Source: Allobosea vaviloviae
GTDB taxonomy: Bacteria; Pseudomonadota; Alphaproteobacteria; Rhizobiales; Beijerinckiaceae
NCBI RefSeq assembly: GCF_001298265.1
Contig: NZ_LGSZ01000028.1
Span: forward strand, 62,001-126,000
Length of the DNA: 64,000 nucleotides
Reading direction: 5' to 3'
The notes below the pieces were generated by a model. It was not told the origin of the DNA, did not search any database, and was given only the letters and a program-made list of their open reading frames with translations. This document shows positions 54,339 through 63,144 of the stretch, in pieces. Each line of letters starts with the position of its first letter. The stretch's first letter is position 1. A program made the position numbers and the translations under genes.

Positions 54339-55616
54339 TCATTCGAGCGGCTGCGTCTCCGCGATCTCGATGCCGAAGCCGCTCAGGCCCACGAAGGAAC
54401 GCGGCGACGAGGCGAGATTGATGATCGAGCCGACCCCGAGATCGCGCAGGATCTGGGCGCCCAGGCCGACCTCGCGCCATTGCTGCGTGCGCTGCGCGTC
54501 GGAGCCCTCGTCGACGCTCTTGATCGGCACGCCGGCCGAGCCGTCGCGCAGATAGATCAGCACGCCGCGCCCGTCCTGCTGGAAGCGCCGCAGCGCGCAC
54601 TGGATCGAAGCGCCGCCGCCCAGGACATCCGACACCACATCGGCACGATGCAGCCGCGCCGGCACCTTGGCGCCGTCGCCGATCTTGCCCATCACGAAGG
54701 CAAAATGCTGCGTGTCCTCGAAGGGCGTCACATAGACATGGCCGGTCATCTCGCCGAAGGCGGTCTTGACCGGGAAGCTGTGGACCCGCTCGACCAGTTT
54801 CTCACGCGACTGACGATAGGCGATCAGGTCGGCGACCGTGATCTGCTTGAGGCCATGCTTCTGGGCGAAGGCCGTGATCTGCGCGCCCTTCATCACGGTG
54901 CCGTCGTCATTGGCGAGTTCGCAGATCACGCCGACTTGCGGCAGTTCGGCGAGCTTGCAGAGGTCGACAGCCGCCTCGGTATGCCCGGAGCGCATCAGCA
55001 CGCCGCCATCCCTCGCGATCAGCGGGAAGACATGGCCCGGCCGCACGAAATCGGTCGCGCCCATATTGCCGTTGGCGAGCGCGCGCACCGTGTTGCAGCG
55101 CTGCTCGGCCGAGATGCCGGTGGTCAGCCCGTGCTTGACGTCGACGGTGATGGTGAAGGCGGTGCCCAGCGGTGCATCGTTCGACGAGACCATCGGGTCG
55201 AGCCGCAGCCGCCGCGCCTCGGACGAGGTCAGCGGCGCGCAGACGATGCCGCAGGTGTTGCGGATGATGAACGCCATCTTCTCGGGCGTGCAGAGCGAGG
55301 CTGCGACGATGAGATCGCCCTCGTTCTCACGGTCGTCGTCATCGGTGACGATGACGATTTCGCCGCGGGCGAAGGCTTCGATGGTGGCAGTGACGGTGTT
55401 GGACATGCTGGCCTCGCGCGGCCCGACGAGGCCGAGGAAATCATTGGGAGTGACGGAACCGCCCGTGGCGGCGGCGATGCGCTCGGCGCTTTCGCGCGAG
55501 ATCCAGGCGGTCTGGTCGTTGCAGAGCGCCGTCACGCTGGCCGGCGACAGGCCGACCTGCCGCGCAAAAGCGCTGCGGCTGGTATGGGTCTGTTTGAGCC
55601 AGGCGTCGAGTTTCAT
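54339..55616 (-). CDS. ribB: RibB (3,4-dihydroxy-2-butanone 4-phosphate synthase) with N-terminal Cro-like HTH and degenerate RibA-like C-terminal domain
   Basis: 425 residues in three parts. Residues 1-65 form a Cro/CI-type helix-turn-helix (SAFARQVGLSPASVTALCND). Residues 71-275 are RibB, with TDDDDRENEGDLI, RPGHVFPL and RSGHTEAAVDL active-site motifs. Residues 290-425 resemble GTP cyclohydrolase II but lack its zinc cysteines (HRADVVSDVLGGGASIQC replaces the HSECLTGD..CDC region), so this is RibBX rather than RibBA. It supplies the four-carbon unit of riboflavin. An in-frame ATG at 55406 with a GAGG site could yield the enzyme without the HTH domain. Confidence 0.93.
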   Translation of the reverse strand: MKLDAWLKQTHTSRSAFARQVGLSPASVTALCNDQTAWISRESAERIAAATGGSVTPNDFLGLVGPREASMSNTVTATIEAFARGEIVIVTDDDDRENEGDLIVAASLCTPEKMAFIIRNTCGIVCAPLTSSEARRLRLDPMVSSNDAPLGTAFTITVDVKHGLTTGISAEQRCNTVRALANGNMGATDFVRPGHVFPLIARDGGVLMRSGHTEAAVDLCKLAELPQVGVICELANDDGTVMKGAQITAFAQKHGLKQITVADLIAYRQSREKLVERVHSFPVKTAFGEMTGHVYVTPFEDTQHFAFVMGKIGDGAKVPARLHRADVVSDVLGGGASIQCALRRFQQDGRGVLIYLRDGSAGVPIKSVDEGSDAQRTQQWREVGLGAQILRDLGVGSIINLASSPRSFVGLSGFGIEIAETQPLE

Positions 55617-55664
55617 GCCCGGCAGGCTAGCGCAGGGCGGCTTCAGTGGCAATGAATTCGAAAC

Positions 55665-55688
55665 GCATTTTCAGTATTGCTGAAATGC
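55665..55688. promoter_or_regulatory. Operator-like palindrome upstream of the HTH-ribB gene
   Basis: TTTCAG-5-CTGAAA, extended by outer GCA/TGC pairs, lies 49 nt before the ribB ATG, in the 117-nt gap to aroC. The fused HTH domain could bind it and autoregulate ribB (inference). No FMN riboswitch is seen in this gap. Confidence 0.45.
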
Positions 55689-55733
55689 AAGCCGCGCGGT
55701 CATGTGCGGCCGCGACCCGAGAGAGACGCCCGG

Positions 55734-56852
55734 CTACTCCTGGAACGGCCAGCGCGGCTCGACCACGCCCACTTGCGCCCGGTGGCGCAGATACTGGTCG
55801 GCCAGCACGCAGGCGACCATCGCTTCGCCGACCGGCACGGCGCGGATTCCGACGCAAGGGTCGTGACGCCCCTTGGTGAACATCTCGGCCTCTCCACCCG
55901 TCCGCGTCACGGTCGCCCGCGTCGCCAGGATCGAGGAGGTCGGCTTCACGGCGAAACGGGCAACGATCGGCTGCCCCGTCGCGATGCCGCCGAGGATACC
56001 GCCGGCATGGTTCGACAGGAAAAGCGGCCGCCCGTCATTGCCGGCGCGCATCTCGTCGGCATTCTCCTCGCCCGACAGTTCGGCCGCGCCGAAACCGTCG
56101 CCGATCTCGACACCCTTGACCGCATTGATGCTCATCAGCGCGGACGCGATCTCCGCATCGAGCTTGGCGTAGATCGGCGCGCCCAGGCCGGCAGGCACGC
56201 CCTCGGCGACGATCTCGAGCACCGCCCCGATCGAGGAGCCGGATTTCCTGACGCCGTCGAGATAGCCCTCGAACAACTGCGCGGCCTTCGCGTCGGGACA
56301 GAAGAACGGGTTGTTGCCGACCTCGTCCCAGTCCCAGTTGGCGCGGTCGATCTTGTGCGGCCCCATCTGCACCAGTGCGCCGCGCACGATCATCCCGGGC
56401 ACGACCTTGCGCGCGATCGCGCCGGCCGCCACCCGCATCGCCGTCTCGCGGGCGGAGGAGCGCCCGCCACCGCGATAGTCGCGGATGCCGTATTTCACGT
56501 CATAGGTGAAATCGGCGTGTCCCGGCCGGTACTTGTCCTTGATCTCGGAATAATCCTTCGATCGCTGGTCGACATTGTCGATCATCAGCCCGATCGAGGT
56601 GCCGGTGGTGACCTGCACGCCGTCATGCTCGCGGGCGAACACGCCCGAGACGATGCGGACCTGGTCGGGCTCCTGCCGCTGGGTGGTGAAGCGCGACTGG
56701 CCCGGCCGCCGGCGGTCGAGATCGCCCTGGATGTCGGCTTCGCTCAGCGGCAGCAGCGGCGGGCAGCCATCGACGACGCAGCCGATCGCCGGCCCATGGC
56801 TCTCGCCGAAGGTGGTGACGCGGAAGAGATGGCCGAAACTGTTGTGGGACAT
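55734..56852 (-). CDS. aroC: Chorismate synthase
   Basis: 372 residues. [32 protein letters not shown] is the family N-terminus. RTTQR-like [26 protein letters not shown] and KPTSSI near the C-terminus are the FMN and substrate motifs. It makes chorismate from EPSP, feeding aromatic amino acids and the folate pathway next door. ATG 56852 is chosen; the longer frame runs into the toxin-antitoxin promoter. Its promoter region (56853-56989) is shared with the divergent antitoxin gene. Confidence 0.96.
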   Translation of the reverse strand: MSHNSFGHLFRVTTFGESHGPAIGCVVDGCPPLLPLSEADIQGDLDRRRPGQSRFTTQRQEPDQVRIVSGVFAREHDGVQVTTGTSIGLMIDNVDQRSKDYSEIKDKYRPGHADFTYDVKYGIRDYRGGGRSSARETAMRVAAGAIARKVVPGMIVRGALVQMGPHKIDRANWDWDEVGNNPFFCPDAKAAQLFEGYLDGVRKSGSSIGAVLEIVAEGVPAGLGAPIYAKLDAEIASALMSINAVKGVEIGDGFGAAELSGEENADEMRAGNDGRPLFLSNHAGGILGGIATGQPIVARFAVKPTSSILATRATVTRTGGEAEMFTKGRHDPCVGIRAVPVGEAMVACVLADQYLRHRAQVGVVEPRWPFQE

Positions 56853-56960
56853 GGGGAAGCCTGACAGATTGCTAGGCAGGCTCATAAGCTGGAATGCGGG
56901 AACGTCAAAGTCCTGCAAGCTGTCGTGTAGGCTTGGCAGACGAACGCAACGATGATAAAT

Positions 56961-56980
56961 CTGACCAATAATCTGGTCAG
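56961..56980. promoter_or_regulatory. Toxin-antitoxin operator
   Basis: CTGACCA-6-TGGTCAG is a perfect 7-bp inverted repeat ending 9 nt before the antitoxin ATG and abutting its GGAG ribosome-binding site. This is the usual place for autoregulation by a Phd-type antitoxin/toxin complex. Confidence 0.65.
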
Positions 56981-56989
56981 GAGATCGGT

Positions 56990-57232
56990 ATGAGATCTGT
57001 TGCACTTGCCGAAGCCAAAGCGCAACTGAGCGCGCTAGTTGATGCCGTCGAAGCTGGCGAAAACGTCTGCATCACGCGACACGGCAAGCCTGTCGCGCAA
57101 TTGACCGCCATCGAGAAGCCTAGGAAGCCGCTCGATATTGAGAAGCTCCGGGCGCATCAGGCGATGATGCCAATGCAGAAGGAAGACAGCGGCACCTTCA
57201 TGAGCCGGATGCGTGACGAGGAGCGCTATTGA
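56990..57232 (+). CDS. Phd/YefM-type antitoxin
   Basis: 80 residues. The N-terminal [35 protein letters not shown] is the Phd/YefM DNA-binding and dimerisation fold; the C-terminal 35 residues would be the toxin-wrapping tail. It neutralises the toxin encoded next and probably represses the pair through the palindrome at 56961. Its stop overlaps the toxin start (57229-57232). Base composition is less GC-rich than the flanks, suggesting acquisition. Confidence 0.92.
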   Translation: MRSVALAEAKAQLSALVDAVEAGENVCITRHGKPVAQLTAIEKPRKPLDIEKLRAHQAMMPMQKEDSGTFMSRMRDEERY

Positions 57233-57666
57233 GACTGTATCTTGACACGTCGCTCGTTGTGACCGCGCTTGTTACGGAACCCGGTTCGGAAGCCGTGCTC
57301 GAATGGCTGAGCGCTCACAATTCGGATCGTTTCGTCGTGAGCGATTGGGTCGTGGCTGAATTCTCGGCAGCGTTGTCGATCAAGCTCCGCACAAATCAGA
57401 TTGATGTGGTGGCGCAAGGAACGGCCCTTGCCAAACTTGGCGATCTGATCGGCGGCGAATTCGAATGTGTCGACGTCACGCGTGAACAGTTTCGGCTGGC
57501 TGCAACCTTCGCCAACCGCGCTTCAACCCGCCTGCGGGCAGGTGACGCGCTTCATCTCGCGATTGCATCGAGCCAAGCCATCAAGCTCTGTACGCGCGAC
57601 GTAAGGCAAGCCGAAGCCGGAGCCGGCCTCGGCGTGCTGACAGAATTCGTGCCGTCGCTGCCGTAG
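57229..57666 (+). CDS. vapC: PIN-domain toxin (VapC type)
   Basis: 145 residues. Acidic residues of the PIN ribonuclease site appear in LYLDTSLVV (first Asp), SDWVVAEFSAAL (Glu), LRAGDALHLAIA (Asp) and LCTRDVRQAEAGAGLGV (last Asp). The TTG at 57229 overlapping the antitoxin stop is the best start, consistent with toxin translation being coupled to, and weaker than, that of the antitoxin. VapC toxins cleave tRNA or rRNA. It converges with the Pls-like gene, 22 nt between stops. Confidence 0.92.
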   Translation: MRLYLDTSLVVTALVTEPGSEAVLEWLSAHNSDRFVVSDWVVAEFSAALSIKLRTNQIDVVAQGTALAKLGDLIGGEFECVDVTREQFRLAATFANRASTRLRAGDALHLAIASSQAIKLCTRDVRQAEAGAGLGVLTEFVPSLP

Positions 57667-57688
57667 CGAAGGCCCGGAGGCGTACGCC

Positions 57689-60600
57689 TCAATGCCCGGC
57701 GGGCGCCTTCGCCGGCACTGCCGGAGCCCCCTCCCAGCGCGTATGCGCCGGCAGGTTCTCGCCCTTCATGATCACCGTCAGCAGCCCGACCTGCGCGTAG
57801 TCGCCGACATGGGTGTCGTAGAGCACCGTCGCGCCCGCGCCGACGCAGACGCCCCGGCCAAGCTTCACCCGGCCGACCTTCATGACGCGATCCTCGTAGA
57901 GATGCGTCTGCAGGGCCGAATGAGCGTTAACGGTGCAAAAATCGCCGACGTTGATGCAGTCGAACTCGGTGATATCCGTCGAGTCCAACCAGACGCCCTT
58001 GCCGTATTTTGCCCCGAACAGCATGAGGAACCAGGGCAGGAACGGCGTCCCACGCAGATAGTCGAACAACACCTTGCCGCCGAGGCCCCAGTACATCACG
58101 GCCACGGCCTCGGTGCGCATCGCCCAGAACGACCACATTGGCTTCATCACCGGCTTGTAGACGCCCATCATCAGCCATTTGATCGCAGCGCAGATCAGCG
58201 CCTGCGCGATCGCGATCAACATGGCGACGCCCATGAAGGACAGGACGAGCCCGACCCAGTCGTGCTCGTTGATCTTGCGCTGAAGCACGAGATCGACGGC
58301 GAGCGTTCCGAAAGTGATGAACAGCATCGCCGGAAACGATGTGTGCAGCGCCTCGAACACGCCGCGCGCGACCTGCTTGCGCAGCGACGGCTTGTAGGTC
58401 CAGTCGGCCCCGAGATCGACCTTCTGCCGTGTCGGCAGCTTGATCGGCGGCGAGCCGAACCAGGTGTCGCCTGGCTGCATCTGGTCGTTGGCCGGCGGCT
58501 TCGACTTGATGCCGATCAGCACGCGGTCAGGGATGATCGCGCCGGGCGGCACGACAGCGTCGTTGCCGACGAAGACCTGCTCGCCGGTTCTGGTCATGTC
58601 CAGGCGCATATAGCCGCGCCGCATGTCCTCGTCGCCGAAGACGACCTCGTCGGCGATGAAGTTTCCGGAGCCGATCCCGGTCAGGTCATACCGCCCCGAC
58701 AGGTTTGTCGAGATCTCCGCGCCCTGGCCGATCTTGGCTCCCATCAGCCGGTACCAGGCCCGCATGTAGATCGTCGCAAACAGCGACGACAGCGTCTCCA
58801 GCGTCACCTCGGTCGCCAGCGCCACGGTCCATTTGCGCGCGTAGAAGCTGGAATGGATGGAGTAGGAGCCCGAGGTTACGCGCGGCAGGATCGCCCAGCG
58901 CAGGCCGGCCATCAGCAGCACGGTGAAGGCGATGAGTCCGATCGCGGTTGGCCAGGTCAGCAGCGGCAGATACCAGAGATAGCTGATCTCGGACCAGGTT
59001 GAGATCCAGTCGTCGATCTGGTCGAACAGCCAGAAGGCCGGGAAGATCGGCAGAAGGCTGATCGGCGGCACCACGATCAGCATCAGCGCATAGAATGCCG
59101 TCATCGCGGCGCGCCGCAGCGGGCTGGCCTGGGCCTGCTCCGGCAGCGAGGCCAGATCGACCATCCCGATCTTGCGGCCGGGAGAACCGTCCCAGATCTC
59201 AGCCTCTCCGACGCGCGTGTGGGGCGCAATCGCGGTCAGATCGCCGATTTCGGCGTGGTCGCCGATTACGCTGCCATGCCCGAGCACCACCGAAGCACCG
59301 GCGCAGACATCGCTGCCGATGGTGATGCGGCCGATGATCAGCTTGTCGCCGATCGCCTCGCCATTGGCGAAGGTGGTCTTCGAGCCGAAGGTCGAATTGT
59401 CGCCGATCTCGATCAGGTCGATCGCGCCGGCCTCATAGTCGGAGATGATGACGTCGCGCCCGACCTTGGCGCCGAGCAGCCGCCAGTACATCCGCATCAC
59501 CGGCGTGCCCTGCAGCCATTTGATGTGGACCAGGCCGGCGACGCGGGCGGCGAACCACCAGCGGAAATAATAAACGCCCCAGAGCGGATAGACTCCTGGC
59601 TTGGTGCGGCCGAGCACGAGCCATTTCAGCGCGATCGCGATCAGGCCGGTGACGATGGTGAGGGCGACATAGACGCCGAGCAGCGCCGCGATCTGGCCGA
59701 GCAGCGGCAGATCCTCGCCCGACAGGATCATATAGGTGACGAAGATGCCCAGCCACTGCGCCGTCGACAGGCCGATAATGACCGGCAGCGCAACGGCCTG
59801 CGCCAGCCCGCAGAGGAAGCGCCGCATGAAGGGCGGCGCCGTGAAGGAGAGGTCTTCAGCCTCGGCGATGCCGCGCCCGTCGAGCAGCGCAGCCATGCCG
59901 CGAAGCGTGCGTGCGCCGTAGACGTCCTGAAGCGTGATCCCGGCGAAGGCCGGCGTCTCCCGGACGATCGAGATGAAACGCGCCGCCAGCAGCGAATGGC
60001 CACCGAGATCGACGAAGAAATCAGCCTCCAACGGCAGGCTCGACGCGCCCAGCACGCGCTTGGCGGCTTCCAGAAGCGCGGCTTCCGTCGCATTGCGCGG
60101 CGGCTCCTGCTCGCCGGCCGAACTCGGCGCGGTCAGCGGCGCGGCCTTCAGCATCCGGCGGTCGACCTTGCCGGAGACCATGCGCGGCAGCGAGCCCACC
60201 GCCTCGAAATGCGCCGGCACCATATAGGGCGGCAGCTGGTCGCGTAGCGAAGCGCGCAGCGCCGCGCCATCGACCGCGACGCCGGGCTCGGCGACGACGA
60301 AGGCGACAAGCCGCTCGATCTCGTCATCGATGCGCAGCACCACGGCGGCCTGGTGGACCCCGGGCTCGTCGGCCAGCTTCGATTCGATCTCGCCCAGTTC
60401 GACGCGGAAGCCGCGAATCTTGATCTGGTCGTCGATGCGGCCGTGGAAGACGATGTTGCCGTTGCCGTCGAGGCTGACCGCGTCACCCGAGCGGTACAGA
60501 ATCGGATCGCCGTCATCGCCGAACGGGTTGGCGAACGGGTTGGCGATGAACTTCTCGGCCGTGAGCTCTGGCCGGCCGTGATAGCCCCTGGCGATGCCGG

Positions 60601-61714
60601 GGCCGCCGATCAGCAATTCGCCCTGCTCGCCGGGGCCGACCACCTCCATCGCCTCGTTGACGATATAGGCGGTGTAGTTGGCGATCGGCCGGCCGATCGT
60701 GACGATCTCGCCGGGCACGACCTCGGTCGCTGTCGCGACCACGGTCGCTTCCGTCGGGCCATAGGTGTTGAGAATGCGCCGGCCGGGCTTCGACCATTTC
60801 TGCACGGTCGCGGGCGGCAGCGCCTCGCCGCCGAGCAGGATCAGCTTCAGCGACGGCACATCCGCTGGGAGGATGCCGAGCAGCGTCGGCACCGTGTCGA
60901 TGACGGTGACGCCGGCTTCAGTCAGCAGCGCCGGCAGCTTCTCGGCATCGCCCATCGTCTCGGGCGAGGCGACATAGAGGGTGGCGCCGGCGAGATAGGG
61001 CGTCCAGATCTCTTCCATCGACAGGTCGAAGGCGACCGATGCCCCCTGGAAGACGATGTCGTCGCCATCAATGCCATACAGCGCGTTGCCGGAGCGCAGG
61101 AAATGGCAGATGTTGCGATGGCTGATGACGATCGCCTTCGGCGTGCCGGTCGAGCCTGAGGTGTAGATCAGATAGGCGGGGTGATCCTGGGTCAGACCGG
61201 CCGCACGGGCCGGCATGGCCACGCCGTCGTCGGCGGCCGCCAAGGCCTCCGGCGTCCAGACGGTGCGCTCCGTCGCCGCGGCACGCCCCTGCCAGTCTGA
61301 TGCGGTGACGATGCCCTTGGCTTCGGCGTCAGTCAGGCAGACGGCGATACGGTCGACCGGCGCCTCCGCGTCGAACGGCACCCAGGCCGCGCCCGCACGC
61401 GTGATGGCGATCTGCGCGATCAGCAGGTCGATGCCGCGCGGCATCCACAGCCCGACCAGATCGCCGGGCCCGACGCCCGCCAGCGCAAGCCCGCGCGCCT
61501 GACGGCCCGCGGCCGCCCAGACCTCGTCATAGCTCAGCCGCCGCGACGCATCGACCAGGGCCGGATGCGCAGCCCGTTCCGCCACGGTCGCCGCGAAAAT
61601 CTCGCCCAGAACTTCATCGCGGAGGAGGTCCGGCCGTCGCTCGCCCGCCAGCATGGCGAGCGGGTTCGCGGCCGCGATATCTGTCGTCGCCGACAGCTTG
61701 CTCATGTCGTTCAT
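57689..61714 (-). CDS. Membrane-bound single-module NRPS of the Pls (poly-lysine synthetase-like) architecture
   Basis: 1341 residues. Adenylation domain about 33-525 (YTSGSTGTPK at 184-193, YGPTE at 318-322, YRSGD at 407-411, K516). Carrier domain about 543-610 with phosphopantetheine serine S574 in LGGHSLLAARF. Six long hydrophobic helices then alternate with three tandem repeats, each having a GAK.G motif and hexapeptide-like (IGD/IGS) strands: about 633-850, 865-1090 and 1120-1341. This is the plan of epsilon-poly-lysine synthetase and TIGR02353 proteins. Aligned by hand to GrsA, the specificity residues are D230 L231 E234 D273 L293 G295 T317 V325 V326 K516. The acidic pair E234/D273 points to a basic amino acid (inference). 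No condensation or thioesterase domain of the usual type is present. Confidence 0.9.
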   Translation of the reverse strand: MNDMSKLSATTDIAAANPLAMLAGERRPDLLRDEVLGEIFAATVAERAAHPALVDASRRLSYDEVWAAAGRQARGLALAGVGPGDLVGLWMPRGIDLLIAQIAITRAGAAWVPFDAEAPVDRIAVCLTDAEAKGIVTASDWQGRAAATERTVWTPEALAAADDGVAMPARAAGLTQDHPAYLIYTSGSTGTPKAIVISHRNICHFLRSGNALYGIDGDDIVFQGASVAFDLSMEEIWTPYLAGATLYVASPETMGDAEKLPALLTEAGVTVIDTVPTLLGILPADVPSLKLILLGGEALPPATVQKWSKPGRRILNTYGPTEATVVATATEVVPGEIVTIGRPIANYTAYIVNEAMEVVGPGEQGELLIGGPGIARGYHGRPELTAEKFIANPFANPFGDDGDPILYRSGDAVSLDGNGNIVFHGRIDDQIKIRGFRVELGEIESKLADEPGVHQAAVVLRIDDEIERLVAFVVAEPGVAVDGAALRASLRDQLPPYMVPAHFEAVGSLPRMVSGKVDRRMLKAAPLTAPSSAGEQEPPRNATEAALLEAAKRVLGASSLPLEADFFVDLGGHSLLAARFISIVRETPAFAGITLQDVYGARTLRGMAALLDGRGIAEAEDLSFTAPPFMRRFLCGLAQAVALPVIIGLSTAQWLGIFVTYMILSGEDLPLLGQIAALLGVYVALTIVTGLIAIALKWLVLGRTKPGVYPLWGVYYFRWWFAARVAGLVHIKWLQGTPVMRMYWRLLGAKVGRDVIISDYEAGAIDLIEIGDNSTFGSKTTFANGEAIGDKLIIGRITIGSDVCAGASVVLGHGSVIGDHAEIGDLTAIAPHTRVGEAEIWDGSPGRKIGMVDLASLPEQAQASPLRRAAMTAFYALMLIVVPPISLLPIFPAFWLFDQIDDWISTWSEISYLWYLPLLTWPTAIGLIAFTVLLMAGLRWAILPRVTSGSYSIHSSFYARKWTVALATEVTLETLSSLFATIYMRAWYRLMGAKIGQGAEISTNLSGRYDLTGIGSGNFIADEVVFGDEDMRRGYMRLDMTRTGEQVFVGNDAVVPPGAIIPDRVLIGIKSKPPANDQMQPGDTWFGSPPIKLPTRQKVDLGADWTYKPSLRKQVARGVFEALHTSFPAMLFITFGTLAVDLVLQRKINEHDWVGLVLSFMGVAMLIAIAQALICAAIKWLMMGVYKPVMKPMWSFWAMRTEAVAVMYWGLGGKVLFDYLRGTPFLPWFLMLFGAKYGKGVWLDSTDITEFDCINVGDFCTVNAHSALQTHLYEDRVMKVGRVKLGRGVCVGAGATVLYDTHVGDYAQVGLLTVIMKGENLPAHTRWEGAPAVPAKAPAGH

Positions 61715-61966
61715 CGCGCCCCGCTCGGATCAGGCCAGCGCATTGGCGAGCGACACCGGCTGGCGCGCTCCATCATGCGATCAAGACCTGTCACGCACCT
61801 TCATTTTAGACCCGGAATCGCAAGCTCATGCGTTTCTCGAATCGAGCCCCCCGGCCGAGCGACCGCCGCAACACAGCGTTCCACTAGCACGTTTGTGATG
61901 CGCCGGCACGACTGAACCCGCGATGAACGTCGCGTGATGTCGACGCACCGAGCAGCGCGGCCGGGA

Positions 61967-62896
61967 TCAGCCCCGCATCAGCGCCATGACATGGGCGGCG
62001 GCCGAACGGGACAGCCCCTCGAGGTCGTAGCCGCCTTCGAGGATCGAAACGACTCGTCCCGCGCAATGCCGGTCCGCGATCGCCATCAGCTTCTGGGTCG
62101 CCCAGGCGAAATCGGACTCTTTCAGATTGAGGTTGGCGAGCGGGTCGCGCCAATGCGCGTCGAAGCCGGCCGATATGATGAGGAGGTCCGGCGCAAAAGC
62201 ATCGATGCGCGGCAGCAGTGCCGTCTCCATCGCCTCGCGGAAGGCGTCCGAGCCGTCGCCTGCGCGCAGCGGCGCATTGACGATGGTGCCGTGCTGTCCA
62301 CGCTCGGAGGCCGCGCCCGTACCGGGATAGAGCGGCATCTCATGGGTCGAGGCATAAAGCACGCTCGCATCGTCCCAGAAGATTTCCTGCGTGCCGTTGC
62401 CGTGATGGACGTCCCAATCGATGATCGCCACGCGCTGCGCGCCGTGCTGCCGCTGCGCATGACGCGCCGCGATGGCCGCATTGTTGAAGAAGCAGAACCC
62501 CATGGCCTTGACGCTCTCGGCGTGGTGGCCCGGCGGGCGCATCGCACAAAAGGCGTTGGCAACGAAACCCGACATCACCTCATCGACCGCCTGGACCGCG
62601 GCACCGACGCCATGCAGCACGGCATCGACCGTTCCCGGCGACATCAGCGTGTCGCCATCGATCTGGACGAGCCCGGCTTGCGGCGAGGCGGCGACGATCG
62701 CCTCGCCGAATTCTCTGGGATGGCAGAGCGCCACCTGGTCGAGAGTGCCCAGCGGCGCGCTTTCGCGAATCAGCGAGGCAAAGCGCTCATCCTCCAGCGC
62801 CGCTTCGACGGCGCGCAGACGATCGGGACGCTCGGGATGACCCGCCGGCGTCTCATGCCGAAGGCTCGAGGGATGCGTGATCAGCAAGGTCGTCAC
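61967..62896 (-). CDS. Histone deacetylase family protein (acetylpolyamine amidohydrolase-like)
   Basis: 309 residues. The tandem histidines H124/H125 in MRPPGHHAE, the zinc ligands in IIDWDVHHGNGTQ (D160/D162 and H164) and SAGFDAHWRDPL (last Asp) are intact. Bacterial members deacetylate acetylated polyamines, acetoin-pathway proteins or other N-acetyl amines. The GTG at 62896 is the preferred start; an open frame continues upstream without homology. It lies 252 nt upstream of the Pls-like gene on the same strand, so it might be co-expressed with it. Confidence 0.92.
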   Translation of the reverse strand: MTTLLITHPSSLRHETPAGHPERPDRLRAVEAALEDERFASLIRESAPLGTLDQVALCHPREFGEAIVAASPQAGLVQIDGDTLMSPGTVDAVLHGVGAAVQAVDEVMSGFVANAFCAMRPPGHHAESVKAMGFCFFNNAAIAARHAQRQHGAQRVAIIDWDVHHGNGTQEIFWDDASVLYASTHEMPLYPGTGAASERGQHGTIVNAPLRAGDGSDAFREAMETALLPRIDAFAPDLLIISAGFDAHWRDPLANLNLKESDFAWATQKLMAIADRHCAGRVVSILEGGYDLEGLSRSAAAHVMALMRG

Positions 62897-63144
62897 GGTC
62901 GGGCCTTTTGTTTCAGCAATCGAAGGGTCGTGCAGCGACGGGGCGGCGCGAAGCGTGGCCGTCCTGCCACGGTGGATCGGGAAACGCCCGGTTCGGCCGT
63001 CTTCAAGGGAACCTGATTGCGCCGTGCAGGTTTCGCGCATAGAGCATCGGCATCTTGTCGGCGCTCCTTCCGGACCCGGTCGACACGAAGCGTTAACCCC
63101 GCATTCAGCATAAAGATTGCCTTCGGGCCGCTCTGGTGGACAGC

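Noticed and set aside
55734-57005. 423-residue chorismate synthase starting upstream
   Set aside because: The extra 51 residues have no family similarity and would place the start inside the antitoxin gene; ATG 56852 gives the standard N-terminus.
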